A stretch of DNA of 64,000 bases from an uncultured Bacteroidales bacterium (GTDB lineage: Bacteria > Bacteroidota > Bacteroidia > Bacteroidales > UBA932): the NCBI GenBank assembly GCA_947302175.1, contig CAMYVB010000001.1, positions 62,001 through 126,000 of the forward strand, given 5' to 3'. The position numbers were made by a program, and so were the translations under genes. Of the stretch, positions 24,486 through 33,363 are shown piece by piece (the stretch's first letter is position 1; each line of letters starts with the position of its first letter). The notes under the pieces are model-generated. The model made no database searches, had not been told where the DNA came from, and worked only from the letters and a program-made list of their open reading frames with translations.

Positions 24486-25727
24486 ATGGTTCGAGTCAAA
24501 CCTTTTGCGGCCCTCAGGCCCCCTAAAGACCTCGTCACCGAGGTCGCCGCTCCTCCCTACGACGTCCTCAATTCCGCCGAGGCCCTCGCTATGGCAGGCG
24601 AAAAGTCGCTCCTGCACATCACCAAGCCCGAAATCGACTTCGATCCCATGCTCGAGGACCACGACCAGCGGGTCTACGACCGCGCCGTCGCCAATTTCAA
24701 GGCATGGCAGGAAAAGGGATGGCTCCGAAGGGACTCCAAGCCCTGCTACTACGTCTATTCCCAGTCCATGGACGGCAGGACGCAGTACGGCCTCGTACTC
24801 TGCGCCCACACCGACGACTATGCCTCCGGCAAGATTAAAAAGCACGAATTGACGCGCAAGGACAAGGAAGACGACCGCATGGTCCACGTCAAGATACAGA
24901 ACGCCAACATTGAGCCCGTCTTCTTCGCCTACCGCGACAACGCCGCCCTTGCATCCATTGTGTCCAAGGTCATTGCCGGCCCCTCCGAGTTCAAGTTCAC
25001 CGACGAGAACGGTTTCGGCCACGAGCTCTGGGTGATAGATGAAGACAGTCAGATCAACGCCATCACCGCTGCGTTCACCAATGAGATCGATGCCTTCTAC
25101 GTAGCCGACGGCCATCATCGCACGGCCGCCGCCGCCCGCGTGGGCGAGTGGAAGCGCTCCCTCAATCCCGCCCATACCGGCGATGAAGAGTACAATTTCT
25201 TCATGGCGGTGTGCTTCCCCGAGAGCGAGCTTAAGATACTCGATTACAATCGCGTAGTCAAGGACCTGAACGGCCTTGCCCCCTCGCAGCTACTGGAAAA
25301 GCTCGGAGAAGACTTCGAAGTGGAATGCGTCGGCGAAAAAGACTATAAGCCCGCTTGCCTTCACAATTTCTCCATGTATCTTGGAGGCAAATGGTACAGC
25401 CTCACCGCCCGCCCCGGCCGTTACGACGATGCCGACCCCATTGGCGGACTCGATGTATCGGTCCTTTCCGGCCTCGTGCTCGACAAACTCCTTGGCATCA
25501 AGGATTTGCGCACGGACAAGAGGATAGATTTCGTCGGCGGCATACGCGGCCTCGGCGCCCTGAAGGAAAGGGTAGATTCCGGAGAAATGGCCGTCGCGTT
25601 CGCGCTCTATCCCGTATCTATGGAGCAGCTTATGCGCATTGCCGACGAAGGCATGATTATGCCTCCCAAGACCACCTGGTTCGAGCCCAAGCTACGTTCC
25701 GGTCTCACCATCCATACTCTAGACTAA
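24486..25727 (+). CDS. DUF1015 family protein in the serine operon
   Basis: 413-residue cytoplasmic protein of the DUF1015 family; no enzymatic function is established that I can cite. It starts VRVKPFAALRPP and VAAPPYDVLNSAEA, the family N-terminus. The most conserved stretch is YVADGHHRTAAAARVG near residue 205, similar in pattern to the DGHHR-type motif of ParB/sulfiredoxin-fold proteins, a fold that includes the free-serine kinase SerK. The C-terminus has PKTTWFEPKLRSGL. Third gene after serC and serA, eight bases apart, an arrangement common in Bacteroidota, so a role in serine or phosphoserine metabolism is a reasonable inference. Confidence 0.85.
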   Translation: MVRVKPFAALRPPKDLVTEVAAPPYDVLNSAEALAMAGEKSLLHITKPEIDFDPMLEDHDQRVYDRAVANFKAWQEKGWLRRDSKPCYYVYSQSMDGRTQYGLVLCAHTDDYASGKIKKHELTRKDKEDDRMVHVKIQNANIEPVFFAYRDNAALASIVSKVIAGPSEFKFTDENGFGHELWVIDEDSQINAITAAFTNEIDAFYVADGHHRTAAAARVGEWKRSLNPAHTGDEEYNFFMAVCFPESELKILDYNRVVKDLNGLAPSQLLEKLGEDFEVECVGEKDYKPACLHNFSMYLGGKWYSLTARPGRYDDADPIGGLDVSVLSGLVLDKLLGIKDLRTDKRIDFVGGIRGLGALKERVDSGEMAVAFALYPVSMEQLMRIADEGMIMPPKTTWFEPKLRSGLTIHTLD

Positions 25728-25753
25728 GTTTAACCCTCAAACCCCAAGGCCAC

Positions 25754-27952
25754 GTGATACCGTCCGCGACCCTCAGAGCAAAACTTAAGGACTTCTTCGG
25801 ATACGATTCCTTCAAAGGAGAACAGGAAGAGATCATCTCCCACCTCATGTCGGGAGGAGACGCATTCGTCCTCATGCCCACGGGGGGCGGCAAATCGCTT
25901 TGCTATCAGCTGCCCGCCCTGCTCATGGAGGGCACGGCCATCATCATTTCTCCGCTCATCGCCCTGATGAAGAACCAGGTGGACGTGATAAGGGGTTTCG
26001 ACGACGGCAATGGCGCCATAGCTCATTTCCTCAACTCCTCGCTTGGCAAGCAGCAGATAGCCGAAGTCAAGGAAGACCTGCTTTCGGGCCGCACGAAGAT
26101 GCTCTACGTGGCTCCGGAGTCGCTCACCAAGGACGACAACGTCGCTCTTCTCAAGGAGATAAAGGTCTCATTCTATGCGATAGACGAAGCCCATTGCATA
26201 TCCGAGTGGGGACATGATTTCAGGCCCGAGTACCGCCGAATCCGCTCTATGGTGGAGGAAATTGGCCGCGAGCCCATAATCGCCCTCACGGCTACAGCCA
26301 CCCCCAAGGTCCTCAGCGACATACTCAAGACCCTGGGTATACAGGGCGCCCGCATCTTCCGTTCGTCCTTCAACCGTCCCAACCTCTACTACGAAGTGAG
26401 GGACAAGGTGGACCAGGAGCGCGATATCATACGCTATATCAAGCAGAATCCCGGCAAGTCCGGCATCATCTACTGCCTGTCGAGGAAAAAGGTGGAAGAA
26501 TTCGCCGAACTCTTGTGCCTGAATGGCATTAGGGCAGTGCCCTACCACGCGGGACTAGATGCCAAGACCAGGGCCGACAACCAGGACAAGTTCCTGATGG
26601 AGGAGGCCGAGGTAGTCGTTGCCACCATTGCCTTCGGCATGGGTATAGACAAGCCCGACGTGCGCTTCGTCATCCACTACGACATCCCCAAGAGCATAGA
26701 AAGCTACTATCAGGAGACCGGCCGTGCGGGCCGCGACGGCCAGGAAGGCAATTGCATAGCATACTACAGCTATAAGGACATACTCAAGCTGGAAAAGTTC
26801 ATGCAGGGCAAGCCCGTCTCCGAGCAGGAGATAGGCCGCCAGCTGCTCTCCGAAGTGGTGGCCTACGCCGAGTCCGGCCAGTGCCGAAGGAAACTCCTGC
26901 TCAACTATTTCGGCGAGGATTTCCTCCAGGACGGCTGCTGCAACTGCGACAATTGCATCCATCCAAAGCCGAGTTTCGACGGCAGGGACGAGATGAAGAA
27001 GGTGATAGCCCTGATAAAGTCCCTTCCCGAGAAATTCAAGCTTGAGCACCTTGCCTGCATCCTCGCCGGCAAATCCAACGCAATAATCAAGTCCTACAAT
27101 CACGACAAGCTCCCCGAGTTCGGCTCAGGCTCCGCCCATACCGATAAGTTCTGGTGCACTGTCATCCATCAGGGCCTGATAAGGCACCTGCTGGAAAAGG
27201 AAATTGAGACTTACGGCCTCATAGGCGTGACAGAAGAGGGCGAAGCCTTCTACAATTATCCCTACGAACTCCCGCTCGTCGAGGACCGCACTTTTACCAA
27301 CGGCGAAGAGGAAGACGACGACGATCCCGTGCCCGGCAAGGGCGGTCCCGATGCCTCGGGCGACCCTACGCTCCTCTCCATGCTCAAGGACCTTAGGAAA
27401 GACATGGCCCGCCGCCAGGGCCTCCAGCCCTGGATAATCTTCACCGACCCTTCCCTTGTAGATATGTCCATACTATATCCCGTCACCCTGGAGGAGCTGC
27501 GCAACTGCCAGGGAGTGGGAGAAGGGAAGGCCCGCAAGTTCGGCCGCGAGTTCGTCAATCTCATCGCCAAATACGTGGAGGAGAACGAGATACTCCGTCC
27601 CGAGGATTTCGTCATTAAGTCCGCTCCCGGCAAGTCGGCCCTCAAGATTTATATCATCCAGAGCATAGACCGCAGGCTCGACCTCGAAGACATAGCCAGT
27701 GCCAAAGGTCTGGGCATGGATGAGCTCATGGACGAGATAGAAGCCATAGTGTCCAGCGGCACCAAGCTCGACCTCGACTACTACATCCGCGAAAACGTCG
27801 ATGACGATACGATAGAGGAAATATACGATTATTTCAAGGAGGAAGCCGAGTCGGATTCCCTCGAGGATGCCATCGCCGCCCTGCAGGACGACTGTGAGGA
27901 AATGGAAGTGCGTCTGGTCAGGGTAAAATTCCTTTGCGAGATTGCATCATAA
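25754..27952 (+). CDS. recQ: ATP-dependent DNA helicase RecQ
   Basis: 3'-5' DNA helicase acting in recombination repair and at stalled forks. Start chosen at GTG 25754 (VIPSATLRAKLKDFFGYDSF), which gives 732 residues and the N-terminus usual for the family; the much longer open frame upstream lies in the DUF1015 gene. Motifs: PTGGGKSLCYQLPAL (Walker A), AIDEAHCISEWGHDFR (DEAH plus aromatic loop), FGMGIDKPDVRFV, and ETGRAGRDG (motif VI). The zinc-binding RQC region carries CRRKLLLNYFGE and CCNCDNC. An HRDC-like domain sits around residues 550-625 and a helix-turn-helix-like tail (DLEDIASAKGLGMDELMDE) follows. No promoter was found in the 26-base gap before it. Confidence 0.95.
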   Translation: MIPSATLRAKLKDFFGYDSFKGEQEEIISHLMSGGDAFVLMPTGGGKSLCYQLPALLMEGTAIIISPLIALMKNQVDVIRGFDDGNGAIAHFLNSSLGKQQIAEVKEDLLSGRTKMLYVAPESLTKDDNVALLKEIKVSFYAIDEAHCISEWGHDFRPEYRRIRSMVEEIGREPIIALTATATPKVLSDILKTLGIQGARIFRSSFNRPNLYYEVRDKVDQERDIIRYIKQNPGKSGIIYCLSRKKVEEFAELLCLNGIRAVPYHAGLDAKTRADNQDKFLMEEAEVVVATIAFGMGIDKPDVRFVIHYDIPKSIESYYQETGRAGRDGQEGNCIAYYSYKDILKLEKFMQGKPVSEQEIGRQLLSEVVAYAESGQCRRKLLLNYFGEDFLQDGCCNCDNCIHPKPSFDGRDEMKKVIALIKSLPEKFKLEHLACILAGKSNAIIKSYNHDKLPEFGSGSAHTDKFWCTVIHQGLIRHLLEKEIETYGLIGVTEEGEAFYNYPYELPLVEDRTFTNGEEEDDDDPVPGKGGPDASGDPTLLSMLKDLRKDMARRQGLQPWIIFTDPSLVDMSILYPVTLEELRNCQGVGEGKARKFGREFVNLIAKYVEENEILRPEDFVIKSAPGKSALKIYIIQSIDRRLDLEDIASAKGLGMDELMDEIEAIVSSGTKLDLDYYIRENVDDDTIEEIYDYFKEEAESDSLEDAIAALQDDCEEMEVRLVRVKFLCEIAS

Positions 27953-27964
27953 TCACTAATTTTG
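27933..27964 (+). promoter_or_regulatory. Consensus promoter for dnaG
   Basis: TTTG (27933-27936), exactly 20 bases, TAATTTTG (27957-27964): a perfect -33/-7 pair. The ATG at 27972 is only seven bases after the -7 box, so the leader should be a few bases at most. Confidence 0.78.
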
Positions 27965-27971
27965 TCTCCCT

Positions 27972-29960
27972 ATGATTCCGCAGGAGACAGTAGATCAGAT
28001 TTTGGACGCCGCCCGCATCGAAGATGTGGTCGGCGACTTCGTTGCGCTCAAGCGCCGCGGGGCCAACTATGTGGCCTGCTGTCCCTTCCACAATGAGAAG
28101 ACGCCTTCCTTCTATGTCTCTCCCGCAAAGGGCATATACAAGTGCTTCGGTTGCGGCAAGGCCGGTTCGGCCGTAGGTTTCGTGATGGAGCACGAGAAGA
28201 GCTCCTATGCCGAGGCTCTTCGCTATCTTGCCTCCAAATATCACATAGAAATCCAGGAAGAGGAGGAGAGCGCCGAACAGATTGCTTCCCGTCAGAGGCG
28301 CGAGAGCCTGATGCTGGTAAGCGAGTGGGCAGCGAAGTTCTTCGCTTCCGCCCTCGATGAAGGTGAGGGCCGCACCGTCGGCTATGCTTACTACCGCAGC
28401 CGCGGCCTGGAAGACGAGACCATACGCAACTGGGGCCTCGGCTGGGCTCCCGGCGGTCGCAGCGGCCTCGTGGACGCCGCCCTTGCAGAGGGCTACAAGG
28501 CCGAATACCTCCTTGGCGCAGGGCTCGCCGTCCAAAGGGAGGACGGTTCCCTTGCGGACAAGTTCCGCGAACGGGTGATGTTCCCCATTCACAGCGTTTC
28601 GGGCCGCGTAGTAGCATTCAGCGGCCGCACGCTCCACGCCGACAACCCCGCCAAATATGTCAATTCCCCGGAGACCGAGATATATACAAAGAGCCGCAAC
28701 CTTCTGGGCATCTTCTTCGCTAAGAGCGAGATAGCCCGTCAGGGTAAATGCATACTCGTCGAGGGCAATATGGACGTCGTGATGATGCACCAGCTGGGCA
28801 TTAGCAATGTCGTCGCCTCTTGCGGCACGTCGCTCACCGTCGAGCAGCTGCGCCTCATCCACAAGTTCACCGACAGGCTCGCCATCATGTACGACGGCGA
28901 CAGCGCCGGCATACACGCCGCCATGCGCGGCACCGACCTCGCCCTTGCCGAAGGCCTGGACGTCAGCATAATACTACTCCCCGAAGGCGAGGATCCCGAC
29001 TCCTATGCCAAGAGCCATACTCTTAGCGAGGTGCAGGACTACATCTCCGCTCACGAGCAGGATTTCATCTCGTTCAAGACCGACCGCCTTCTCGGCGAGG
29101 CCGGCAACGACCCGCTGAAGAAAGCAGCGCTGATCAACGACATCGCAGACACGATAGCCCTGATTCCCGACGCGGTGAAGCGCTCCGTCTATGTGGAAAC
29201 CGTCTCCTCCAAGTTTAATATTGAGTCAGGAATAATCTTCAACCGCATCACTGACCGCCGCCGGCGCATGATTGCCGAGGAAAGGACGGCAGCCTCGAGG
29301 GAGCAGCGCAGGCAGGACTATTCCGCCCCCGCGGAGCAGTATGGCTCCCCGGAGGAAGGACCCGCGCCCGAAGCTCCTCAAGGCGAGCTGACTCTCCCGC
29401 AACTGGAGACCGACCGCATAGTCGCCCCCGTGGAAAGGGACCTGCTGCACTTCCTTCTGGAGTACGGCACCGACTTCCTGCATTTTGAGAGCGATTCGGA
29501 GTATTACCCCGGCGACGGAGTTGAGATGACCGTGGCCGATTTCATCATAGGCGCCCTTGAGGGTGACGGCGGAGCAATGATCAACCCCGCATACGATTCC
29601 GTCTTCAAAGCCTATGTCGCAGCCTACGACGAAGGACGCAGCCAGGAGGAAATCCTCCGCTCCCTGATGAACAGCCCCGACAGGGTCATTTCGTTCGTGA
29701 GCGCCCAGCTTTCAATCGAAAAGCACCGCCTTACGGTCAAGTCGTTCGAGGCTTCCATGACCACCCGCGACTCCTGGCTGGCCTCCCGCGTCCCCAGGAC
29801 CATCCTGCACTATATGGACCGCAAGCTCGAAAGCAGGCTCGACGCCTTGCGGCGGGAACTGGCCTCAGAGACCGATCCCGAGCGCATAATGCAACTCATG
29901 ACCGAGACCGTCTCTGTCCAGCGCCTGCAAAAAAACGTGAAAGATAAAATAAACAAATAG
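27972..29960 (+). CDS. dnaG: DNA primase
   Basis: Makes RNA primers for replication. 662 residues: N-terminal CHC2 zinc domain (Cys37, His40, Cys58, Cys61; [24 protein letters not shown]), catalytic core with [15 protein letters not shown] and [12 protein letters not shown] (TOPRIM acidic residues), then a linker rich in Pro/Glu (about 430-475) and a helical C-terminal domain that should bind the replicative helicase. ATG 27972 fits the family start [12 protein letters not shown] strong promoter lies immediately upstream. metG starts one base after the stop, so the two are co-transcribed. Confidence 0.96.
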   Translation: MIPQETVDQILDAARIEDVVGDFVALKRRGANYVACCPFHNEKTPSFYVSPAKGIYKCFGCGKAGSAVGFVMEHEKSSYAEALRYLASKYHIEIQEEEESAEQIASRQRRESLMLVSEWAAKFFASALDEGEGRTVGYAYYRSRGLEDETIRNWGLGWAPGGRSGLVDAALAEGYKAEYLLGAGLAVQREDGSLADKFRERVMFPIHSVSGRVVAFSGRTLHADNPAKYVNSPETEIYTKSRNLLGIFFAKSEIARQGKCILVEGNMDVVMMHQLGISNVVASCGTSLTVEQLRLIHKFTDRLAIMYDGDSAGIHAAMRGTDLALAEGLDVSIILLPEGEDPDSYAKSHTLSEVQDYISAHEQDFISFKTDRLLGEAGNDPLKKAALINDIADTIALIPDAVKRSVYVETVSSKFNIESGIIFNRITDRRRRMIAEERTAASREQRRQDYSAPAEQYGSPEEGPAPEAPQGELTLPQLETDRIVAPVERDLLHFLLEYGTDFLHFESDSEYYPGDGVEMTVADFIIGALEGDGGAMINPAYDSVFKAYVAAYDEGRSQEEILRSLMNSPDRVISFVSAQLSIEKHRLTVKSFEASMTTRDSWLASRVPRTILHYMDRKLESRLDALRRELASETDPERIMQLMTETVSVQRLQKNVKDKINK

Positions 29961-29961
29961 T

Positions 29962-32034
29962 ATGGATAAGAAAACTAAAAGAACCCTGGTAACTTGCGCA
30001 CTGCCCTACGCCAACGGCCCCGTGCATATCGGCCACCTGGCCGGCGTCTATGTCCCTGCCGACATCTATGTCCGCTACCTCAGGATGAGGGGCGAGGACG
30101 TGCTCTATGTCTGCGGCTCGGACGAGCACGGAGTGCCCGTGACTCAGCGCGCCCGCAAGGAAGGCGTCACGCCCCAGGACGTAGTGGACCGCTATCACAA
30201 TATCATCAAAGACTCTTTCGAGCGTTTCGGCATAGGCTTCGATATATACAGCCGCACCACGAGCCCCACCCATCACCGTTTCGCTTCCGACTTTTTCCGC
30301 AAGCTCTACGACGAAGGTCGTCTCCAGGAGCGCACCAGCATGCAGTACTATGACGAGGAAGTCCAGGAGTTCCTGACCGACCGCGACATAGTGGGCGAGT
30401 GCCCCCATTGCGGCAACCCCGACGCCTACGGCAACCAGTGCGAAAAATGCGGACGCGACCTCTCTCCCGAGGAGCTTATCAATCCCCGCAGCAAGCGTAG
30501 CTCGTCCACTCCCGTCCTCAAGGAAACCAAAAACTGGTATCTGCCCCTGAACGAGTATGAGCAATGGCTGCGCGAGTGGATACTCGAGGGCCACAAGGAG
30601 TGGCGTCCCAATGTGTATGGCCAGTGCAAGTCCTGGCTCGACGCAGGATTGCAGCCCCGCGCCATGACCCGCGACCTTGACTGGGGCATTCCCGTGCCCG
30701 TCGAGGGCGCAGAGGGCAAGGTCCTCTACGTGTGGTTCGACGCCCCCATAGGCTATATCTCCAACACCAAGGAGCTCTGCGAAAGCAATCCCGAGCGCTG
30801 GGGCACCTGGCAGAAATGGTGGCAGGACGAGGATACCCGCCTTATTCATTTCATAGGCAAGGACAACATAGTCTTCCATTGCATCATCTTCCCTTCGATG
30901 ATGCGCGCCCACGGCGGCTTCATCATGCCCGACAACGTTCCCGCCAACGAGTTCCTCAACCTCGAGAACGACAAGATTTCCACCTCGAAGGGCTGGGCCG
31001 TATGGCTCCACGAGTATCTCGAGGATTTCCCCGGAGGACAGGATGTCCTGCGTTATGTCCTCACGGCCAACGCTCCCGAGACCAAGGACAACAATTTCAC
31101 CTGGCGCGATTTCCAGGACCGCAACAACAGCGAGCTCGTCGCCATCTTCGGCAACTTCGTCAATCGTGCCATAGTCCTGACGCACAAGTATTTCGGCGGC
31201 AAGGTCCCCGCCGCCGGCCCTCTGACGGACGTCGATAAGGAGGCGCTCGGCGCCATTCCCGCCCTTCGCGAAAGCCTCGAGCGCAACATAGAGAGCTTCC
31301 ATTTCAGGGAGGCCCTCAAGGACGCCATGGGAATAGCCCGCATAGGCAACAAGTACATTTCCGACACCGAGCCCTGGAAAGTCGCAAAGACCGACATGGA
31401 CCGCTGCGCTACCATCCTGAATGTTTCGCTGCAGATTTGCGCCGACCTTGCCATCGCATTCGAGCCCTTCACTCCCTTCGCTTCCGCGCGTCTTAAGAAG
31501 ATGCTCTGCCGCGAAGACCTTGTTTGGGATCTGCTTGGCTCTGAGAATATTATGGCAGAGGGCCACAAAATTGCCCCCGCCGAGTTGCTCTTTGCCAAGA
31601 TTGAGGATGAAGCCATTGAGAAGCAGCTTCGCAAGCTCGACGAAATCCGCGCTGAAAGGGAAGCCGCAGCCAAGGCTGAAGCCGCCAAGGCAGTAGCTCC
31701 CGCAAAGGAGGAATGCTCCTTCGAGGATTTCGAGAAGATGGACATAAGGACGGCCGTCGTGCTCGAGGCCGAGCGTGTGCCCAAAACCGACAAGCTCCTG
31801 AAGCTCACTATAGACACAGGCCTTGACAAGCGCACCATAGTTTCCGGCATAGCAGAGTACTACACTCCCGAGCAGATGCTGGGCCGCGAGATTTGCATAC
31901 TTGCCAATCTCAAGCCCCGCACCATCAAGGGCATAGAGTCCCGCGGAATGATACTTATGGCTAAGCAGGGCGACGGCTCCATGCGTTTTGTCACTCCCGA
32001 GCAGGTGGTCAACCCCGGTTCCCAGATAGGCTAG
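29962..32034 (+). CDS. metG: Methionyl-tRNA synthetase
   Basis: Class I synthetase charging tRNA-Met. 690 residues with the HIGH-type motif in [14 protein letters not shown], the zinc knuckle [18 protein letters not shown], and KISTSKGW (KMSKS loop). The anticodon-binding helical domain follows, and after a Lys/Ala-rich linker ([14 protein letters not shown]) there is a C-terminal OB-fold tRNA-binding domain ([18 protein letters not shown] to the end), as in dimeric bacterial MetRS. One base separates it from dnaG, and the next gene starts 12 bases after its stop. Confidence 0.97.
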   Translation: MDKKTKRTLVTCALPYANGPVHIGHLAGVYVPADIYVRYLRMRGEDVLYVCGSDEHGVPVTQRARKEGVTPQDVVDRYHNIIKDSFERFGIGFDIYSRTTSPTHHRFASDFFRKLYDEGRLQERTSMQYYDEEVQEFLTDRDIVGECPHCGNPDAYGNQCEKCGRDLSPEELINPRSKRSSSTPVLKETKNWYLPLNEYEQWLREWILEGHKEWRPNVYGQCKSWLDAGLQPRAMTRDLDWGIPVPVEGAEGKVLYVWFDAPIGYISNTKELCESNPERWGTWQKWWQDEDTRLIHFIGKDNIVFHCIIFPSMMRAHGGFIMPDNVPANEFLNLENDKISTSKGWAVWLHEYLEDFPGGQDVLRYVLTANAPETKDNNFTWRDFQDRNNSELVAIFGNFVNRAIVLTHKYFGGKVPAAGPLTDVDKEALGAIPALRESLERNIESFHFREALKDAMGIARIGNKYISDTEPWKVAKTDMDRCATILNVSLQICADLAIAFEPFTPFASARLKKMLCREDLVWDLLGSENIMAEGHKIAPAELLFAKIEDEAIEKQLRKLDEIRAEREAAAKAEAAKAVAPAKEECSFEDFEKMDIRTAVVLEAERVPKTDKLLKLTIDTGLDKRTIVSGIAEYYTPEQMLGREICILANLKPRTIKGIESRGMILMAKQGDGSMRFVTPEQVVNPGSQIG

Positions 32035-32046
32035 TAAATAGGCTTT

Positions 32047-33348
32047 ATGAGAAAATCAGGGGTTCTTTTTGCCGCAATTGCAATGCTTTGGGGCTGTGGC
32101 GAAAGCTGTCAGGAGATGGGAAAGGAGAGAGTTTCCTTCGTGCTGCAGGATGGTATTCTGGAGCGTGCCGAAAGGGATCTTAACGCCGAGCCGCTGACCA
32201 TTACGTCTTTCCCCGCGGAGGAAAGCGCCGGCGGGATTCACGATTTCTTTTCCGAGGCGGATTACCGCTGGCCTGACCCTTCGGACTCGGACGCGCCGTA
32301 CATAGGTCGTGACGGGTATTCCAATCCCGACAACTTCAACGAGCATCGCAGGGCGCTCAACAGGATGAGCATTATTGTTTCCAATCTGTGCTCCGCCTGG
32401 ATACTCACCCGGGATAAAAAGTACGCAGAGGCCATACTGCCGCACATAAGGGCATGGTTCGCCGATTCCGAGACCATGATGAACCCTCGTCTGGACTACG
32501 CCCAGGCCACTCACGGGCGCACCACCGGCAGTAATTACGGAATAATTGACACCATCCATCTGGTCGAGGTCGTCCAGGTCCTCTCAAGGCTCAGGGACGC
32601 AGGTCTTCTGCCTGAGGATTTGGAGGAAGCGACTAAAGCCTGGTTCTACAAATACACCGACTGGCTCTTCAAGGACCCCAAGGGCATCAAGGAGATGCGC
32701 TGCGGCAACAATCACGGCGTGTGCTGGATACTTCAGGTGGGCAATTTTGCCAAGTATGTAGGATGGACCGAGATGGAGATGTTTGCGCGCAACCGCTTCA
32801 AATACAAGTTCCTGCCGGAGATGGCAGAGGACGGGAGTTTCCCCATGGAGCTTGCAAGGACCAAGGGCTACGGTTATTCGCTTTTCAATATGGATGTGAT
32901 GGTAGGGGTTTGCCAGACCCTTTCCACGCCCGATGACGACCTTTGGACTTTCGTCACGGACAACGGCCGCAACATCGTGCAGGCGCTCGATTTCATGTAC
33001 CCTTACATCGCTGATAAATCGCTCTGGCCCAAGGACCCTGACGTTATGTTCTGGGAGGAGTGGCCTGTGGCGCATCCTTCCCTTGTCTTTGCCTGGAACC
33101 GCTTCCATTGCGACCACAAGGCGCTTTCGAAGCTGCCCGCAGCCGTAGTTGTGAAGGAATTCGGCAAGGCTCCTTCGGGGTCTTCGATAGGCGGCGTGGC
33201 TCCTTCAGAGGAGCTTGAAAGGGTTTCGCGTCCCGCGCGTATCGTTTCCGACTGGTTCGAAAAGTGGGCAGAGCTTGAGCATTTCCCCGAGAATGAGGAA
33301 GTCATTCGCAATCTCCCGCTGCGCAACCCCGTTATCTGGATTTTCTAG
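32047..33348 (+). CDS. Alginate lyase-like (PL5-type) lipoprotein
   Basis: 433-residue exported protein with an alpha/alpha-toroid of the alginate lyase family. The signal peptide ends in a lipobox-like MLWGC (Cys about residue 17). Family landmarks: YSNPDNFNEHRRALNRMS, SAWILTRDKKYAEAILPHIRAWF, and CGNNHGVCWILQVGNFAKYV, where the Asn-His pair is the expected catalytic region. Members cleave alginate or related uronates by beta-elimination; whether this one acts on alginate is not known. It is not beside SusC/SusD genes, which is unusual for a polysaccharide lyase in Bacteroidota; it follows metG by 12 bases and precedes an RND exporter by 15 bases. Confidence 0.82.
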   Translation: MRKSGVLFAAIAMLWGCGESCQEMGKERVSFVLQDGILERAERDLNAEPLTITSFPAEESAGGIHDFFSEADYRWPDPSDSDAPYIGRDGYSNPDNFNEHRRALNRMSIIVSNLCSAWILTRDKKYAEAILPHIRAWFADSETMMNPRLDYAQATHGRTTGSNYGIIDTIHLVEVVQVLSRLRDAGLLPEDLEEATKAWFYKYTDWLFKDPKGIKEMRCGNNHGVCWILQVGNFAKYVGWTEMEMFARNRFKYKFLPEMAEDGSFPMELARTKGYGYSLFNMDVMVGVCQTLSTPDDDLWTFVTDNGRNIVQALDFMYPYIADKSLWPKDPDVMFWEEWPVAHPSLVFAWNRFHCDHKALSKLPAAVVVKEFGKAPSGSSIGGVAPSEELERVSRPARIVSDWFEKWAELEHFPENEEVIRNLPLRNPVIWIF

Positions 33349-33363
33349 TTTCTTTCTCCCTTG

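Noticed and set aside
25355..25753. Long upstream extension of recQ
   Set aside because: It runs through the DUF1015 gene in another frame; the peptide is Arg/Pro-rich and unlike any RecQ N-terminus.
29896..31566. A 556-codon minus-strand open frame opposite metG
   Set aside because: Antisense shadow of metG; no family match, and metG motifs are intact in the other strand.
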